A stretch of DNA of 64,000 nucleotides, from assembly GCF_002078875.1 (NCBI RefSeq), contig NC_034414.1:15965428-16029427 (forward strand). Reading direction: 5' to 3'. Source of the DNA: Numida meleagris. Lineage: Eukaryota; Chordata; Aves; Galliformes; Numididae. Position 1 is the stretch's first letter; the number at the start of each line of letters is the position of its first letter. A model generated the notes under the pieces. It searched no databases. It saw only the letters and a program-made list of their open reading frames with translations, and was not told the origin of the DNA. Of this stretch, positions 29,678 to 41,256 are shown one piece after another. The position numbers and the translations under genes are program-made.

Positions 29678-30880
29678 TGTACTGACCTCTGGTTGGCATC
29701 TTCTTCTCATTTTATGCCACAAATCTGACTGTGATAACAAGGTCCTCTTGTTTTCAGGTATGTGCACACCTTGGAAGTGTCTGGGTTGTTCATCACAACT
29801 CCAGTTAACTGCCACAGATGTGTATGCAGTGTGCTTGTTAGCCTTGTGCTCCATCGTCCGTTCCTCAGCAATGTGTTGTTGATGACCACCCTAAATTGCT
29901 GAAATGGTCTCAGTGGATCTTTTGGTAAAAGGAGTCAGGTTTCAGGCCCCATCTAGTATTTACCCATCCATGGCTCATCCCCCTGAAGACCATGGACCCA
30001 CTGCTGTCACACCCAGCCAGACCCTGAAGCATGCAGTGTCTCCTTGCACCTTGCAAACAGGTTTTTCTGTGTCCCTGGCTGCAAGTGTGTGAGGCTGGAA
30101 TTGTTTCTGAGGGAGCCCAGAGCCTGATTCTTGTGTTGGGTCCTTGATATAAAAATCAGAGAGCATTCTCTGAAATCCTTGGAATAGCACAGAGCAGTCT
30201 AGCACAGAGATATTGTTATCAGACACTGCACTAAAAACCCACCATGTCCTTCCTCTGTCTCGCTACCCTTTTAAACTGTTTTAAAAAGCAATTCCCTTTG
30301 CTTGTCATCAGCTGCCCTTCTGAAACTCCCTGTTTTCTGCTGGCCAGCTGCAGAACCACACCAGGAGGTCTCGTCAAGGTATGGGCTCTTTGCTGCATTG
30401 CACGGGTTTGCCAGCATGATGGTGCCGCAGCCCTTTCCGCCTCCTCCGTGCTCATCAGAGGTGTTGTTCTCAATCTGCAGCAGAAGTGAGAAAAACAGAA
30501 TCCATCTGTTCCAGCACAAAACTGGGCAAAACCAACAGAAAGTACTGTTGTTCTGTCAGAGCCTGTGGCTGGGAGCCGCTGCTGTGGCCTGGAGACGGTA
30601 AAGGTAGGCAGCTGTGGTCAGGAAGAGATGAAATACGGTGACCCACCTCATGACAACCAGCTTTGTCTTTTTTTTTGAGGATAACAGCAGGTTTTTTGAC
30701 CCACTTTGTTTGTTCTGTTCTTTTACCCGTGCTGGAAGAGAGCTCTCTGGGGAGCAGGGAGCTGACTGATGGGAGGGTTGGTTTGGTGGAGGCACCACCA
30801 ACCGCTGTCAGGGCAAGGACTGCCAGGAGGCTTTGCACATCCAACTTTTATTACAGAGCTTAGGTTCAGTCTATGGGCTT
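29678..30880. other. Intergenic region upstream of SLC25A22
   Basis: No recognised gene. The minus strand has a short ATG-started frame resembling a signal peptide (near 30631) and an exon-like frame after a strong acceptor at 30489. Both are discussed as findings and neither is a supported gene. Confidence 0.45.
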
Positions 30881-30949
30881 CGTCGGGTCCAGGGCCCTCG
30901 CAGCCCGGGGGCGCGGTGCGGGCTCCGGCCCCGCTCCCCGTTGTCATGG

Positions 30950-31145
30950 CGACGCGGCGGCGGCCGCCCGTGCGGGCGGGCAGGGCCCAGCGGCGGCGGG
31001 CGGGGAGGCCGCGCCGTTCTTCCTGTGCCGAGCGCGGCCAGAGAGGGCAGAGCTGAGCCGCTCCGAGCCGCGCCGAGCCGCGCCGCCGGGAGAGGAGCTC
31101 CGCACCGGCCTCGGGCCCCGGCGGGAGCCTGCCGCTCTCAGCCCG
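30950..31145 (+). other. SLC25A22: SLC25A22 non-coding exon 1 (inferred)
   Basis: The 3' boundary is the donor CCCG|GTAAGT after 31145. The 5' boundary is a guess within the CpG island. The exon is untranslated in this model because exon 2 has an in-frame stop directly before the start codon. Confidence 0.5.
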
Positions 31146-31156
31146 GTAAGTGTGAG

Positions 31157-31170
31157 CCCCCCCCCCCCCC
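31157..31170 (+). repeat. C14 homopolymer just inside intron 1
   Basis: Fourteen consecutive C lie 12 bp after the inferred exon 1 donor, inside the CpG island. The minus strand is a G14 run. Confidence 0.95.
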
Positions 31171-32409
31171 GTCCCGTTGAACCCCGCCGCCGCCCTCCCC
31201 GCAGGGTGCCAGCCGCTCTCCTACAGCGGGCCCGGGGCTGCGGCTCGCCTCCCCCGCTGCCCCAGCGCGCTCCCCTGCCCGGAGGTGGGGCCGGAAACGC
31301 GTGTGGGGCGAAACGCGGCTCGGGGGCGATGGTCTCGGGACCCCCCGGCCGGCTCGGCCTCCCTGCGGTGGCGGTGCCTGCGGGGGGCGGTGGCGACGTG
31401 CGCCGCGCTCTTCCCGCCCGCGCCTCTCCATCGCGGGGACACGTGTGCGGCGCCCGGAGCGCGGCGGGGCCGCCGCTGCCCTGTGGCGAGCCGTTCCCGT
31501 GCTCCTCCCGGGCTGTTCGCTGGGCTGCAGTGTCCCGTCGCCGGGCTGGGACGGGCAGGATGGGCGAGCCTGCCTCCGCGCAGCGCTGGGTTCCTTCCTA
31601 AGCCGACTCTCGGAGGTAGGTCAAGGTTATTATCGTGGATGGGAACGTGGAAATGTGGAGTGGCTTCTGGTGTTTCCTCAAGGTCACCCCGGGAAGGGAA
31701 GACCCCGAGCGTCCTCTCAGCCTCTGCGCCCTGCAGTGCGGCTGGGCTCGTGGGAATTGGATTTTCCAGTGCCCCAGGCCTCTCTGCTGCAGGGGGCTCG
31801 GTGCGTGGTTCCCATGCCCTGCCACGCTGTCAGTCTGGAGAGCATCGGAGCGGGACGCCAGCTCTACTCGTTTGGCCTAAAATCTCCGTTTCTTTGAACT
31901 CCTCAAAAATCTCACCTCTCTGGTAAAAGCTGAGCTGCTTGCCGATGCTTCTGGGCTGGCTCTACTATGAGGACTCGACCTGTCACACTGTGGCTGGCGC
32001 TGCCGGGATGGGAGCTGCAGTGATTCTGATCACTGTGTGCTGTTGGGGCTCGCCTCCTCAATGTGCTTCTTGGCAGTGGCAAGCGAAAGGCAATCAAACC
32101 AGAGTGGTGCTGGGCTGATAACAGCACATCGTGTGAAGCTGGCTGGCGGTTGTGCTTTCAGTCGCAGGCTGTGTTTTGCTTTCCGGGCTGCTGTCGGCAA
32201 AGGTACAGAGGAGGTCCAAAGGAAGTTATTGTAAGCCCTTTACCAGAAAACAAATGCCATCATTTCAGGAGAGCTTACCCCTTTGAATTTCTTCCCTGTA
32301 GGATTTTGAACTGTGTACTACCACATTTCGTCATTCGTGCAGGTGCAGCGTTTCCTCTCTACCACGACCTGAAAGAAGGTTGTAGTGAGGCAGAGGTCAG
32401 CCCTTCCTC

Positions 32410-32678
32410 TCAGGTAATAGTGATAGGATGAGAGGGAATGGCCTCAGGTTGCACCAGGTGAGGTTCAGGTTGGATATTAGGAAACATCTCGTCTCCAAAA
32501 GAGTGGTGATGCATTGGCACAGACTGCCCAGGGAGGTGGTGAAATCACTGTCCCTAGAGGCGTTCAGGAAACATGGAGACTGCTGGGACATGGCTCAGTG
32601 GGCATGGTGGTGATGGATTGTTGGTTGGACTAGATGATCTTAGTGGTCTTTTCCAACCTTGATGATTCTGTGATTCTT
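32410..32678 (+). mobile_element. CR1 LINE fragment, 3' end
   Basis: About 270 bp match the CR1 3' region: 'gagagggaatggcctcaggttgcaccagg', 'caggttggatattaggaaacat', 'actgcccagggaggtggtg' and 'tggttggactagatgatctt', ending in the terminal short repeats. Orientation is plus, the same as SLC25A22. It is 5'-truncated. Confidence 0.93.
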
Positions 32679-35600
32679 TGGTGCCGAGCCTCTGGGCTTG
32701 TTCTTTTACAGCACGTCAGTCACAGGGAGCCGTGCTGTGTTCTGAGATCAGCGCTCAGGGGCAGGGATGGATGGCCGTGCTGGGACATGGGGCACGGCTG
32801 CATCGTGACTTGGAGCATGGCCCTGCTGTGAGGGAACATTCACGGCCTTGTTTGACACCTGGCAATCTCGTTAATGTCTTAGTAAGATGCCAGGGCCCTA
32901 GAAGATCGTCCCGCTGCCATTTTAAGAAGGGATAGTGTGCAGTATTGAGTTACATGGAGGTAGAAGTCACTGGCAGCTTGCTAGGGTCATTTGTTCTCCT
33001 TCTCCAGCCACGCTTAGGTTAGTGGATGAGACAGGGGAAATACCTACCTGACCTGGCATCCTTGATTAGGGGACCAATTTCACAGATCCTCTGAGACAAG
33101 ATTTTCCGCGAGGGATAAAGCCTGATCTGGGTGCGTGATGACTGTGTAGTGCTCGGAAAACAGTTAATTATCCCTCGATGCTCTGGAGTGAATTATGAAT
33201 ATTTGGGGTGAGAGGCAAAGGGGGGCTGGTTGTGCAGCGAGGCATGCAGCAGCATTGGACACCACTGTGGAGGTGCCTGTGTGTGCCTTGGTGCTGGCAG
33301 GCAGTGAGTCTGCCCTGCTCCAGCACAGCGCTTCCTTCTGTCCCTTGCTCCCCAGGCACTGATTGCAGGGTGGTTGTGAATGTAAAGTGACAGGGGTGCA
33401 AACACCCAAATAAACCCCCTGAAAAGACCTTGCCGCTCTGGGTGGTTTGGATTTCTGTCTGGCAGTTTCCTCTTACACATCTGCGAATAGAAAAGCCTGG
33501 CATATTTGCTACCCACATGGAGATTATTTGCTTGGGAAAGGGAAAGGCACCCGGGCAGGAATGCTTGTTCTTAGTGTCAGAGGAAATGTAACGGGATGCT
33601 GTTTATTTAATTTGTGAGCTCTTTGCTGACCCTGATTTAATGCAGCCCGTGGTGAGCCGCTCACAGGCATGCAATTTTATGTTTATTTTCTTAAACCTTT
33701 CACAATCAGTTCCTGTTCTCATTTCAGTGGTGCTGCTGCGGGTGGGTGGCTGTGCCATGTCAGCCTCCCCGCGCCAGGCTCCCTCCTTTTACTGATGCTG
33801 TGCGTGGTGTATCGGGAGAGCCATCCTGACACAGAGGGCTCTGGGAAGCCTGTGCTGAAGTGAGGCAGCACGCCCAGGTCACCAGCCGCCCTTCTGTGTT
33901 GGCCGTGCTGCAGTTGTGAAGCCTGGAAGCAGGGGTATGATTAATGGCCATCTTCAAATTAAGTGCTCGGCTGCTTCAGGGCTGGGTTCTGAGTGCTGCA
34001 AGTAGTACGGGCAGATCTCCCACATGCGTATCATTTACATGGGGCTCAAATTCCCGGATGCAGTTTATTTCGTCACTGATGCTTTAGTGGGATGGGTAGC
34101 CCTCCTGCTCTTATTCCACACGTGAGAGCAGTCTGCAGCCCGTGCTCTTGGTCGTGACCCCTTTGGCAAGGCCATTTTGGTGAAGCCATTGTGCTGCGGT
34201 CTTTGTTTTCCTTCTTTTAGCAGGTAGACTTATTTGTAGCACCTGAGACAGAGTGAACCCACAGCTTTGCCTTGTTTCGTGCTCTGACTTGGAGGAAGCA
34301 CGTGAGAAGGGACAGGAGGAGGAGAAGAATATATGTAGTGCCTGGCCCCTTACTTACAACAGCAGATGTGCTCCTTGCACATCTTGGCAGAGGAGATGGG
34401 GCAGCTCCCTGCTGTCTGTTAGGTAGGGTGGAGTGGAAACAACTTGTCCTAGGCCACGTGCAAACTGCGAGTTGGTTTGGTGCCGTGTTCAGTGCTCTTT
34501 AAATTATGGCAGCTAGAGATTTATGCAGGGAAAAAAAGAGGGAAGTGTGTTTTAACGATGAGATATGTCAGTGCTAACTGTGAATTTGAGTTCTGTTTTC
34601 TCCTTTGCCACAGATTCAGGCTTAGAGCATGACCGTGCATAAGTAGTACAGTGTTCATCTCTGACCCTGTACCCTGCAATCTGATGGGAAGCAGCACTTC
34701 CACGATCCTGCCACTGGTGTACTGTTGCAGTGGTAGCTGTTGCAGAAGGCACAATGTGACAAAATAAATGGTCTCTTCTGGGTGCTTCATTATCCTGTTG
34801 CATTTGTTGTCATTCTTCCCAAGAAGGAGGATGGCTTCCTTGCCCACGTTCTGGGTAAGCTGAGCTCTTCTCTGCTGTGAGGCAACAGCAACACTTGTTG
34901 GTTCATCTCATCCCTGGGGAACAGCTGTTGTTTATGAAGGCTATCTTGCACGGGTGGTGATTCTTCTAAAGGACATAAAACACACAGTGTTGGCCTGACC
35001 CTCTTTCCCTGAGCTGTGTCCCACTTGCTTTCTTAGCAGCTAAAAGTGTGCATGGCGTGGGCAGCTGTTGTCTTTTTGATATCACTTTTTTCAGAGAACT
35101 TAAAAGGAAGATTCAGTGATACCTCGCTCTGATTCTCCAAAACTGCCAGAGGAGATAGCTTGGACGCAGACGTGAGGAGCGCTGCAGAAATGCCAGACAC
35201 TATATAAATAACTAAACTCGGCCCCCGGCCCTTCCCAAGAGAGGAACGATCTGCAGAAATACTTCAACAGATGGTCCGGGTTTGGCTTTGAAGGGGGTTG
35301 GAAGAGATGCCAGGCCGCTGCCGAGCGCCGCGTGGGCACGTGCCCAAGTGTGCTGGGTGCCGCGCTGCGTGCCAGCCCCATCTGCAGCCCCTCCATGCCG
35401 GGGAGGGCACCTGTGTGCTGCTGGGGCAGGCTCAGTGCTGGTGGTGTGTGCTGCGTGCCTGGTGAGCGTGGGGTGCAGGAGATGGGCAGTTTCCCATGGT
35501 GGCAGCCCCAGCTGGCTCCGCTTGGGGTTGTGAATTGCAGCCCGGTCAAGAAGCCCTGTCCCAGGACTGGAGCAGAACAGTGTATCTGCTTCATGCGTTG

Positions 35601-38600
35601 CAAAACTATCGTTAGTTTCCCAGAGCAGCATGCCCGTTGCTTAGCTCTCTGGCAGACCAGTTTGGGGTGTCTGACGTTATTGCCAGGTCCTGCCACGTGC
35701 TCTTCAGCGAGGCAGTGTTGGTTGGTGGTTGGAGCAGGGCAGTGCCGTGTGTGTCATGCACCTCGGGGGTGGGTTTTTTGGACACTGTCTGAAAACAGGT
35801 CTCATTCCTAAACAATGCAAGATGAATCCCTTCTCTTTGGATGCCAGGTGTGCCAGGTATATGTGAGTATACATCTGGCAGCACTGCACTGTGCATGCGG
35901 AGCAGCCAGGTAAGGAGTTTCATATCCAGAGAACGACTTGCCAAGTTTTATCTTATTTCACTTTTTCTTTCTCTCCCGCATTTTCCTTTCTCATGTTACC
36001 CATCTCCTTCTGTTCCATGCTGATGAGCGGGACTGCGCGTGTTCTTCTTTGCGTGCAGCCTCCTAAATGTATTTTCCCCCTGCTGGGAGCTCCTGCCTGC
36101 ATGCAGCCCGTTGAAGGCTCTGCTGATTCACAGCTCCCCGGGTGAGGAGGGAGCTGACGGACGGATCATGCCGCAGCCTCCAGAGTTGCCAGGCAGTGGT
36201 TGCAGTCCCCTTGGCAATTCCCTGCTTGTCACGGAGCACGTCTAAGTTTCCCCTGCAGAGCTGCTAACCTCTTTAAGGAGCAGCGTGACCCGTGTGGGGC
36301 TGCTGACGCATGGTTAGTAAGGAGCCATTTCGCCGTGTTCTGAACAGCTTTGGCGTAAGCAAGCACCTGAGATGGGAGGAGAAAAATGTGCTTTGTGATG
36401 CAGGAGCAAAGCGGGTATGTTCATGTACCGATACAGCAAAGGGATGGCAGCAGCAGTGTCCTCTGAGAGCTATCCTGTAGTGCTGTTCCTGTGGCTGGGA
36501 GGCAAGGAGTGTTGCTTAACATGACATTTAGCTGGCACTTCTAGTGCACTGGGAGTATTAGTCACATTCTGTCTCCAGCAGTGGGAGGTGATGACATAAG
36601 CTACCTTCATCAGAAAGGTATCTACCTGCTGTAGCAAAGCGTTTGGGATGCAGGGAGGATATTTTGTTTACTCTCCATACCTGATCTTTTGTACAAAAGG
36701 CACCAGCAGTAGGCTTGGCTGATCTTGAAGCCTGTACACCGGACTCTGCTGGGGAAGGAGGAGCTGCCTCCTTGTTGGCAGTGGCCTGCGTTTATGCAGG
36801 GCTAGTCACTGAGTAACCACAGCCTCTGCTGGGAAAGGGAATGACGTGGCTTGAAAGAGATGCACTTTCCATGGGATAAAAATCCTCATTATGGTTTCCT
36901 TTGTGAAAATATTTGTGTCTTTTCTGCCAGCCCAGAGTCAGGGCTGTATGGAGCATGAACTAGTGCTTCTTTGTGCAGGATGAACTGCGCTGTGCTGCGC
37001 TTCTGCAGCCCTGCATCTCTCCTCGTGCCTACTGGGGGATGCTAGTTCTGGGGAGAGCAGCAAGCATCATGTCTGTAAAGCACTGAGATTCACGTGGTGC
37101 AGACTTTGCTGCTGGAGAGAGGGGATTGCTTCTGGGCCTCCCAGGGGCAGTGCTGTGTGCTGCCTGGTGCACGTGGTATGGGGGGAAGTGAGAACAGAGG
37201 GGAAAACCTCTTGCTTTGCTCCTTCAGAGTCCCCTAGTGTCCACAGGAACACAAGCATGTGTTGCAGAGGGCTCAGTGAGCACGTGTCCTTTGAGATGCA
37301 AAGAAATACGACCGACTTCCTCTGCCCTTCCTCTTCCTCTCTCAGCCTGGCATGCCAGCAGGCAGACACTGAGCATCGAGGAAGGCTCCTCTCTGGTGAT
37401 GGCAGAGGTGAGGGTCTGGTTCCCCTGGGCTGGGGGGCAGGAGCCTTTCTGAGCCTAACCCAACCTCTTTGGGATTGTGGCCTTCCTGCCGCAGCTGGCT
37501 GCCCCAAAGCAGCAGGTGTCAGCCTGCAGCTCACAGTGTGCTCGGTGCTACAGTGAAGGAGGTCGGGAGGGCCAAGCCAGGCTGGCCCTTTGGAGAGAGG
37601 ATCCTGTTTCTGTCGTTGGAACCAGGGCTCTTTGCACGTAAGCTACGTAGGATACGAGCTGCAGTGCTCAGATGCTGCTCCTCCTAAAGCCTTGTCAAGG
37701 CAAGTACCTTCCCCGCTTGCTCAGCTATTATGAAAGAGTCTGGGTTTGCTGCACCCTTCTCTCCCTTTGCCCTCAGGGCACACTGGGCTTGTTTGAATTA
37801 ATGTAATTAGCACATGCCTTATTAGCTCACTAAGGCACAAAGAACTCATGTATATTTGTAGCCAGGTTAAGCAGCCCCTACTAATTTAATAACCGTGTCC
37901 TCCTCACTGAATGGCAACAGTTAATCGCCAGCGGTGACTCAGGATCAGGCAGCATTGAGGGAATCTGGGCAAGGTGTTGGTGCGTGCGGTTCTCTTTTAT
38001 TGAATTGTATTTTTATTAATGAGCAGAGCTGTGAAGGGAATTAACAGCAGGCGCGGTAGTTGGAGGGAAGCATTCAGTGCAGGTTTGCTAAACAGCCAGT
38101 GCTATTTCCTATGCTGTATGTCAGGAAGCACCAATCGAATGAATCAGCATGATGTGACAACAGCTCTTGGAGCAGAGGTGTAGGTATCCTGCCTACTCTC
38201 CCTCCCCCTGGTTACTTTCCTCATCTGGAGCTTCTGCCCCTTGCCATGGGTCAGTAAGCTTGGGCTGTCAAGGCCTGAACTGTTCCCTGTCACCATGAGC
38301 TTGTGCAGGAGCATCGCTGAGATAATCAGGCTGTTACAGGCAGATGGGTAAGGAGACCCCATGAAATTGGACAGAAGTGTGTGTGTGCTTGCAGTAATGC
38401 TCCCTGCTACTGGCGCGCACTCTGTTCAACACCTACAGAGTGTAGGGGAAACTTAAACTTGGATTTGTGATTTAGTTTTCTTTGTCAAAAGAAAAAAAGA
38501 TTATCTGGTTCCCCCATGTAAACGAAAAACCTTGGGTCTGGCCACAGTGAGCTGGCGCCATCCCAGGAGGACTCGCTTCAAGGCATCAGACAAGAGCAGC

Positions 38601-40569
38601 TTTGTGGGTGTTTAGGTGCCATGATTTGGCTGGAAATGATGCTTGTTCTTCCTGGCAGGGCTGCTGAAGCCCTCTTTCTTCAGAGAGCAAGCTGCTGTGA
38701 GCCAAGACCCCTGGTTTTGTTGCTGATGGAGAATGAATGAGCCCTTTCACGCTCAAGGACCTCAGCTCAGCCCTGTGTGCCTTGTTCCTACCGAACAAGC
38801 TTGGATCCACCCCTCATTTTCCCCAGGGCTCCTTGGTAGCTTTTAGCTACTGCTTTGTCCATGGTGATTATTTTAAAGGGGGAGGGGGAACCTTTTTTCT
38901 ACTCTTGCAATCTTTTGGCAGAGCACCCGAGTGAGGGCTTCACACCATTTCATTTCCTAGCTAGGAGCGAGTCCTTCCAGATCAAAGGACTGGTCTGTCT
39001 GTCACCATCAGGCTTTTGTTCTGCCTTTTCTTTAGGACAAGGCCACCACCGAGTAGTGAAAAGGACAGATTTTATACAAATTCCTGCTTGTTTTCCCACC
39101 TGTGTCTCCGGTCTTCTGCACTCCAGCTTCTCAGTGAATTTGTCCTCTTTCTCCAGCTAATGCTGCATCTCTCTGAAGCTGTAATCCCATAAAAATGAGC
39201 CTGGAGGACTAATCAAGAGTAAAGATGGGTTTAAAATTATTTTGAATCACACCAGTTCAGTGTGTGACTAGATGATTTCTCAGCAGCGTTTGGAAGGAGG
39301 ATTGCTGGCAATGAGCAGACACTTGTGTCATCCACAATGTCCGAGCTGTGAACTTTCTTGAATACCAGCACGGTCATGTCTGGGCTGCATTCCTGTCTGT
39401 CAGTTAGCTTATGCTTCCACTGTTGTTGCTTCAACTGCAAAATAACATGAGCCATTGTAAACTTTGTTTCAATAATCATTCTCTCTAGAAGCTTCCACTC
39501 AGATTGTTCATTGTGTTTGCATATGAGCTAGTTGTTCTCTAGCTACTTCTTACAGATCCCTGTGAATCTATGCATGGATTTGCAAGTCTCTGCAGAGCAC
39601 GGGCTGGAGCCTACCACTACTTCAGAGCAAGATGCCGGGCCTGGATTTCCGCTGCTGCTGTGCTCTGGCCTTGTATCACCATAGCACTGAAGATGTTACA
39701 ATAAGAGATGCATGGAAAGGGATTTTGGCGCTCTAGTTCCTGTGCTCCTTTGTCCGTGTTCCTGTAGAAGCCATGGAGAGGTAACACCAAGTTTGCCTTA
39801 GTTACTTCCTTGTAAGCACATTTTAATGTCTTGCCCTCCTGCTGTTCTCAGTGAGATGACTGCCTGTTCATTTGCCCTGCCGAAGCCTGCCCTTCGTTCC
39901 CTCAGCTTGGCAGCCCTGATGCCTCGGACAGCAGGACTTGCTGTGTGAGTGCTGGCTGAGTCACTGCTCCTCGTGCTGTCCTTGTTCATCCCATCTTACA
40001 GTTCAGCTGCAAAGCCTCCAGGACAGGGACTGTCCTTGACTCAAGGTTTGCCCAGCTTCTACAATACTGAGTCCCAGCTCAGTGCTAGGACTACTTGGTG
40101 TGCCGCAGTGCTGCAGCTCAGCCTTGCATCGCGGTAAGCCCTGCTCTAGGCTGAGTGTCAGCTTTCAGTCTCTCGATCTGGGGCGGTTTCCCAAGGCATG
40201 CAAAGCTGAAGGGCGTATCTGGCGTTTGTTCCAGGTTGGCTCAGGCCTGCTCCTCAGGTCTGTCTCACTTGAATGCAGATAGCCTGGCACTGTGCAATTG
40301 CCTGGCTGCTCTCTTCAGGCCCTGCTGCTTGGTGGGGTGTGCTCTGGTGAGTGGTTGAGCTTTGTGCCCTTCTTGGGTCTGCAAGCTGGGCAGCATTTCC
40401 TAGAGCAGAGTTGGGGGCTGCGAAACTTAGGGGAGGGTTGAGGCCAGGTGGATAGAGGGCCCGTTGCCCTGCTGACAGGCTGGGGATGTGGTGAGCAAGG
40501 GCCTCTGCTGAGATGTTGAGCTGTTTTTGTTCACAGCTTGTTTTCCTGAAGCTGAAGTGTTGTCTAGAA

Positions 40570-41256
40570 AATCATAGAATCATAGCGTTGTTTGGATGGG
40601 AAGGGACTCATAAAGGCCATGTGGTCCAACTCCCCTGCAATGAACAGGGGCACCTACACTAGATCAGGTGCTCAGAGCCCCATCCAGCCTGACCTTGAAT
40701 GTCTCCAGGGACGGGGCATCCACCACCTCTCTGGGCAACCTGTGCCAGTGCCTCATCGCTCTCATTGTGAAAGAACCTTCTTCTTCATATCCAATCTAAA
40801 TTTCCCCTCTTTAAGTTTGAAACCACTTCCTCTTGTCCTATCACAACAGACCCTGCTAGACAGCCTGTCCACTTCTTTCTTACAGCCCCCCTCTAGATAC
40901 TGAAAGGCCGCTATCAGGTCTCTCTGGAGCCTTCTATTCTCCAGGCCAAACTGCCCCAGCGCCCTCAGCCTGTCCTTGCAGGGGAGGTGTTCCATCCCTT
41001 GGATCATTTTTGCGGCCCTCCTCTGGACATGCTCCAACAGGTCCATGTTTCTCCTGTACTAAGGACTCCATACCTGGGCACTGTACTCTAAGTGAGGCCT
41101 CACCAGCACAGAGTAGAGGGGCAGGATCACCTCCCTCGACCTGCTGGCCATGCTTCTTTTGATGCAGCCTGCGATACAGTTGGATTTCTGGGCTGTGAGG
41201 GCACGTTGCTGACTCATGTCCAGCTTGCCATACACCAGTACCCTTGAGTCCCCCAG
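40570..41256 (-). mobile_element. CR1 LINE fragment with part of the reverse transcriptase
   Basis: This is the longest CR1 piece, about 690 bp on the minus strand. It covers the 3' terminus (short repeats atcatagaatcatag at 40571) and the C-terminal reverse transcriptase region. Conceptual translation shows CR1 landmarks such as LYSVLVRPHLEYSAQVWSP and HVQRRAAKMIQGMEHL. The frame is interrupted and the 5' end is truncated, so it is dead. Confidence 0.95.

Larger units (their letters stand above)
30880..31570. promoter_or_regulatory. SLC25A22: CpG island promoter of SLC25A22
   Basis: GC content and CpG density rise abruptly at about 30880 and fall off by about 31570. The first SLC25A22 exon must lie here, because a good GTAAGT donor at 31146 ends an open GC-rich block and the next exon (44958) carries the leader and the start codon. 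No TATA box is visible. Confidence 0.75.

Noticed and set aside
30873..31926. Open frames of 242, 249 and 198 codons at the second CpG island
   Set aside because: Same GC effect. They run across the inferred splice donor, show no domain, and contain the C14 tract.
35100..35696. 198-codon minus-strand frame in SLC25A22 intron 1
   Set aside because: The composition is low-complexity and a second frame on the same strand is equally open. No splice or start signals support it.
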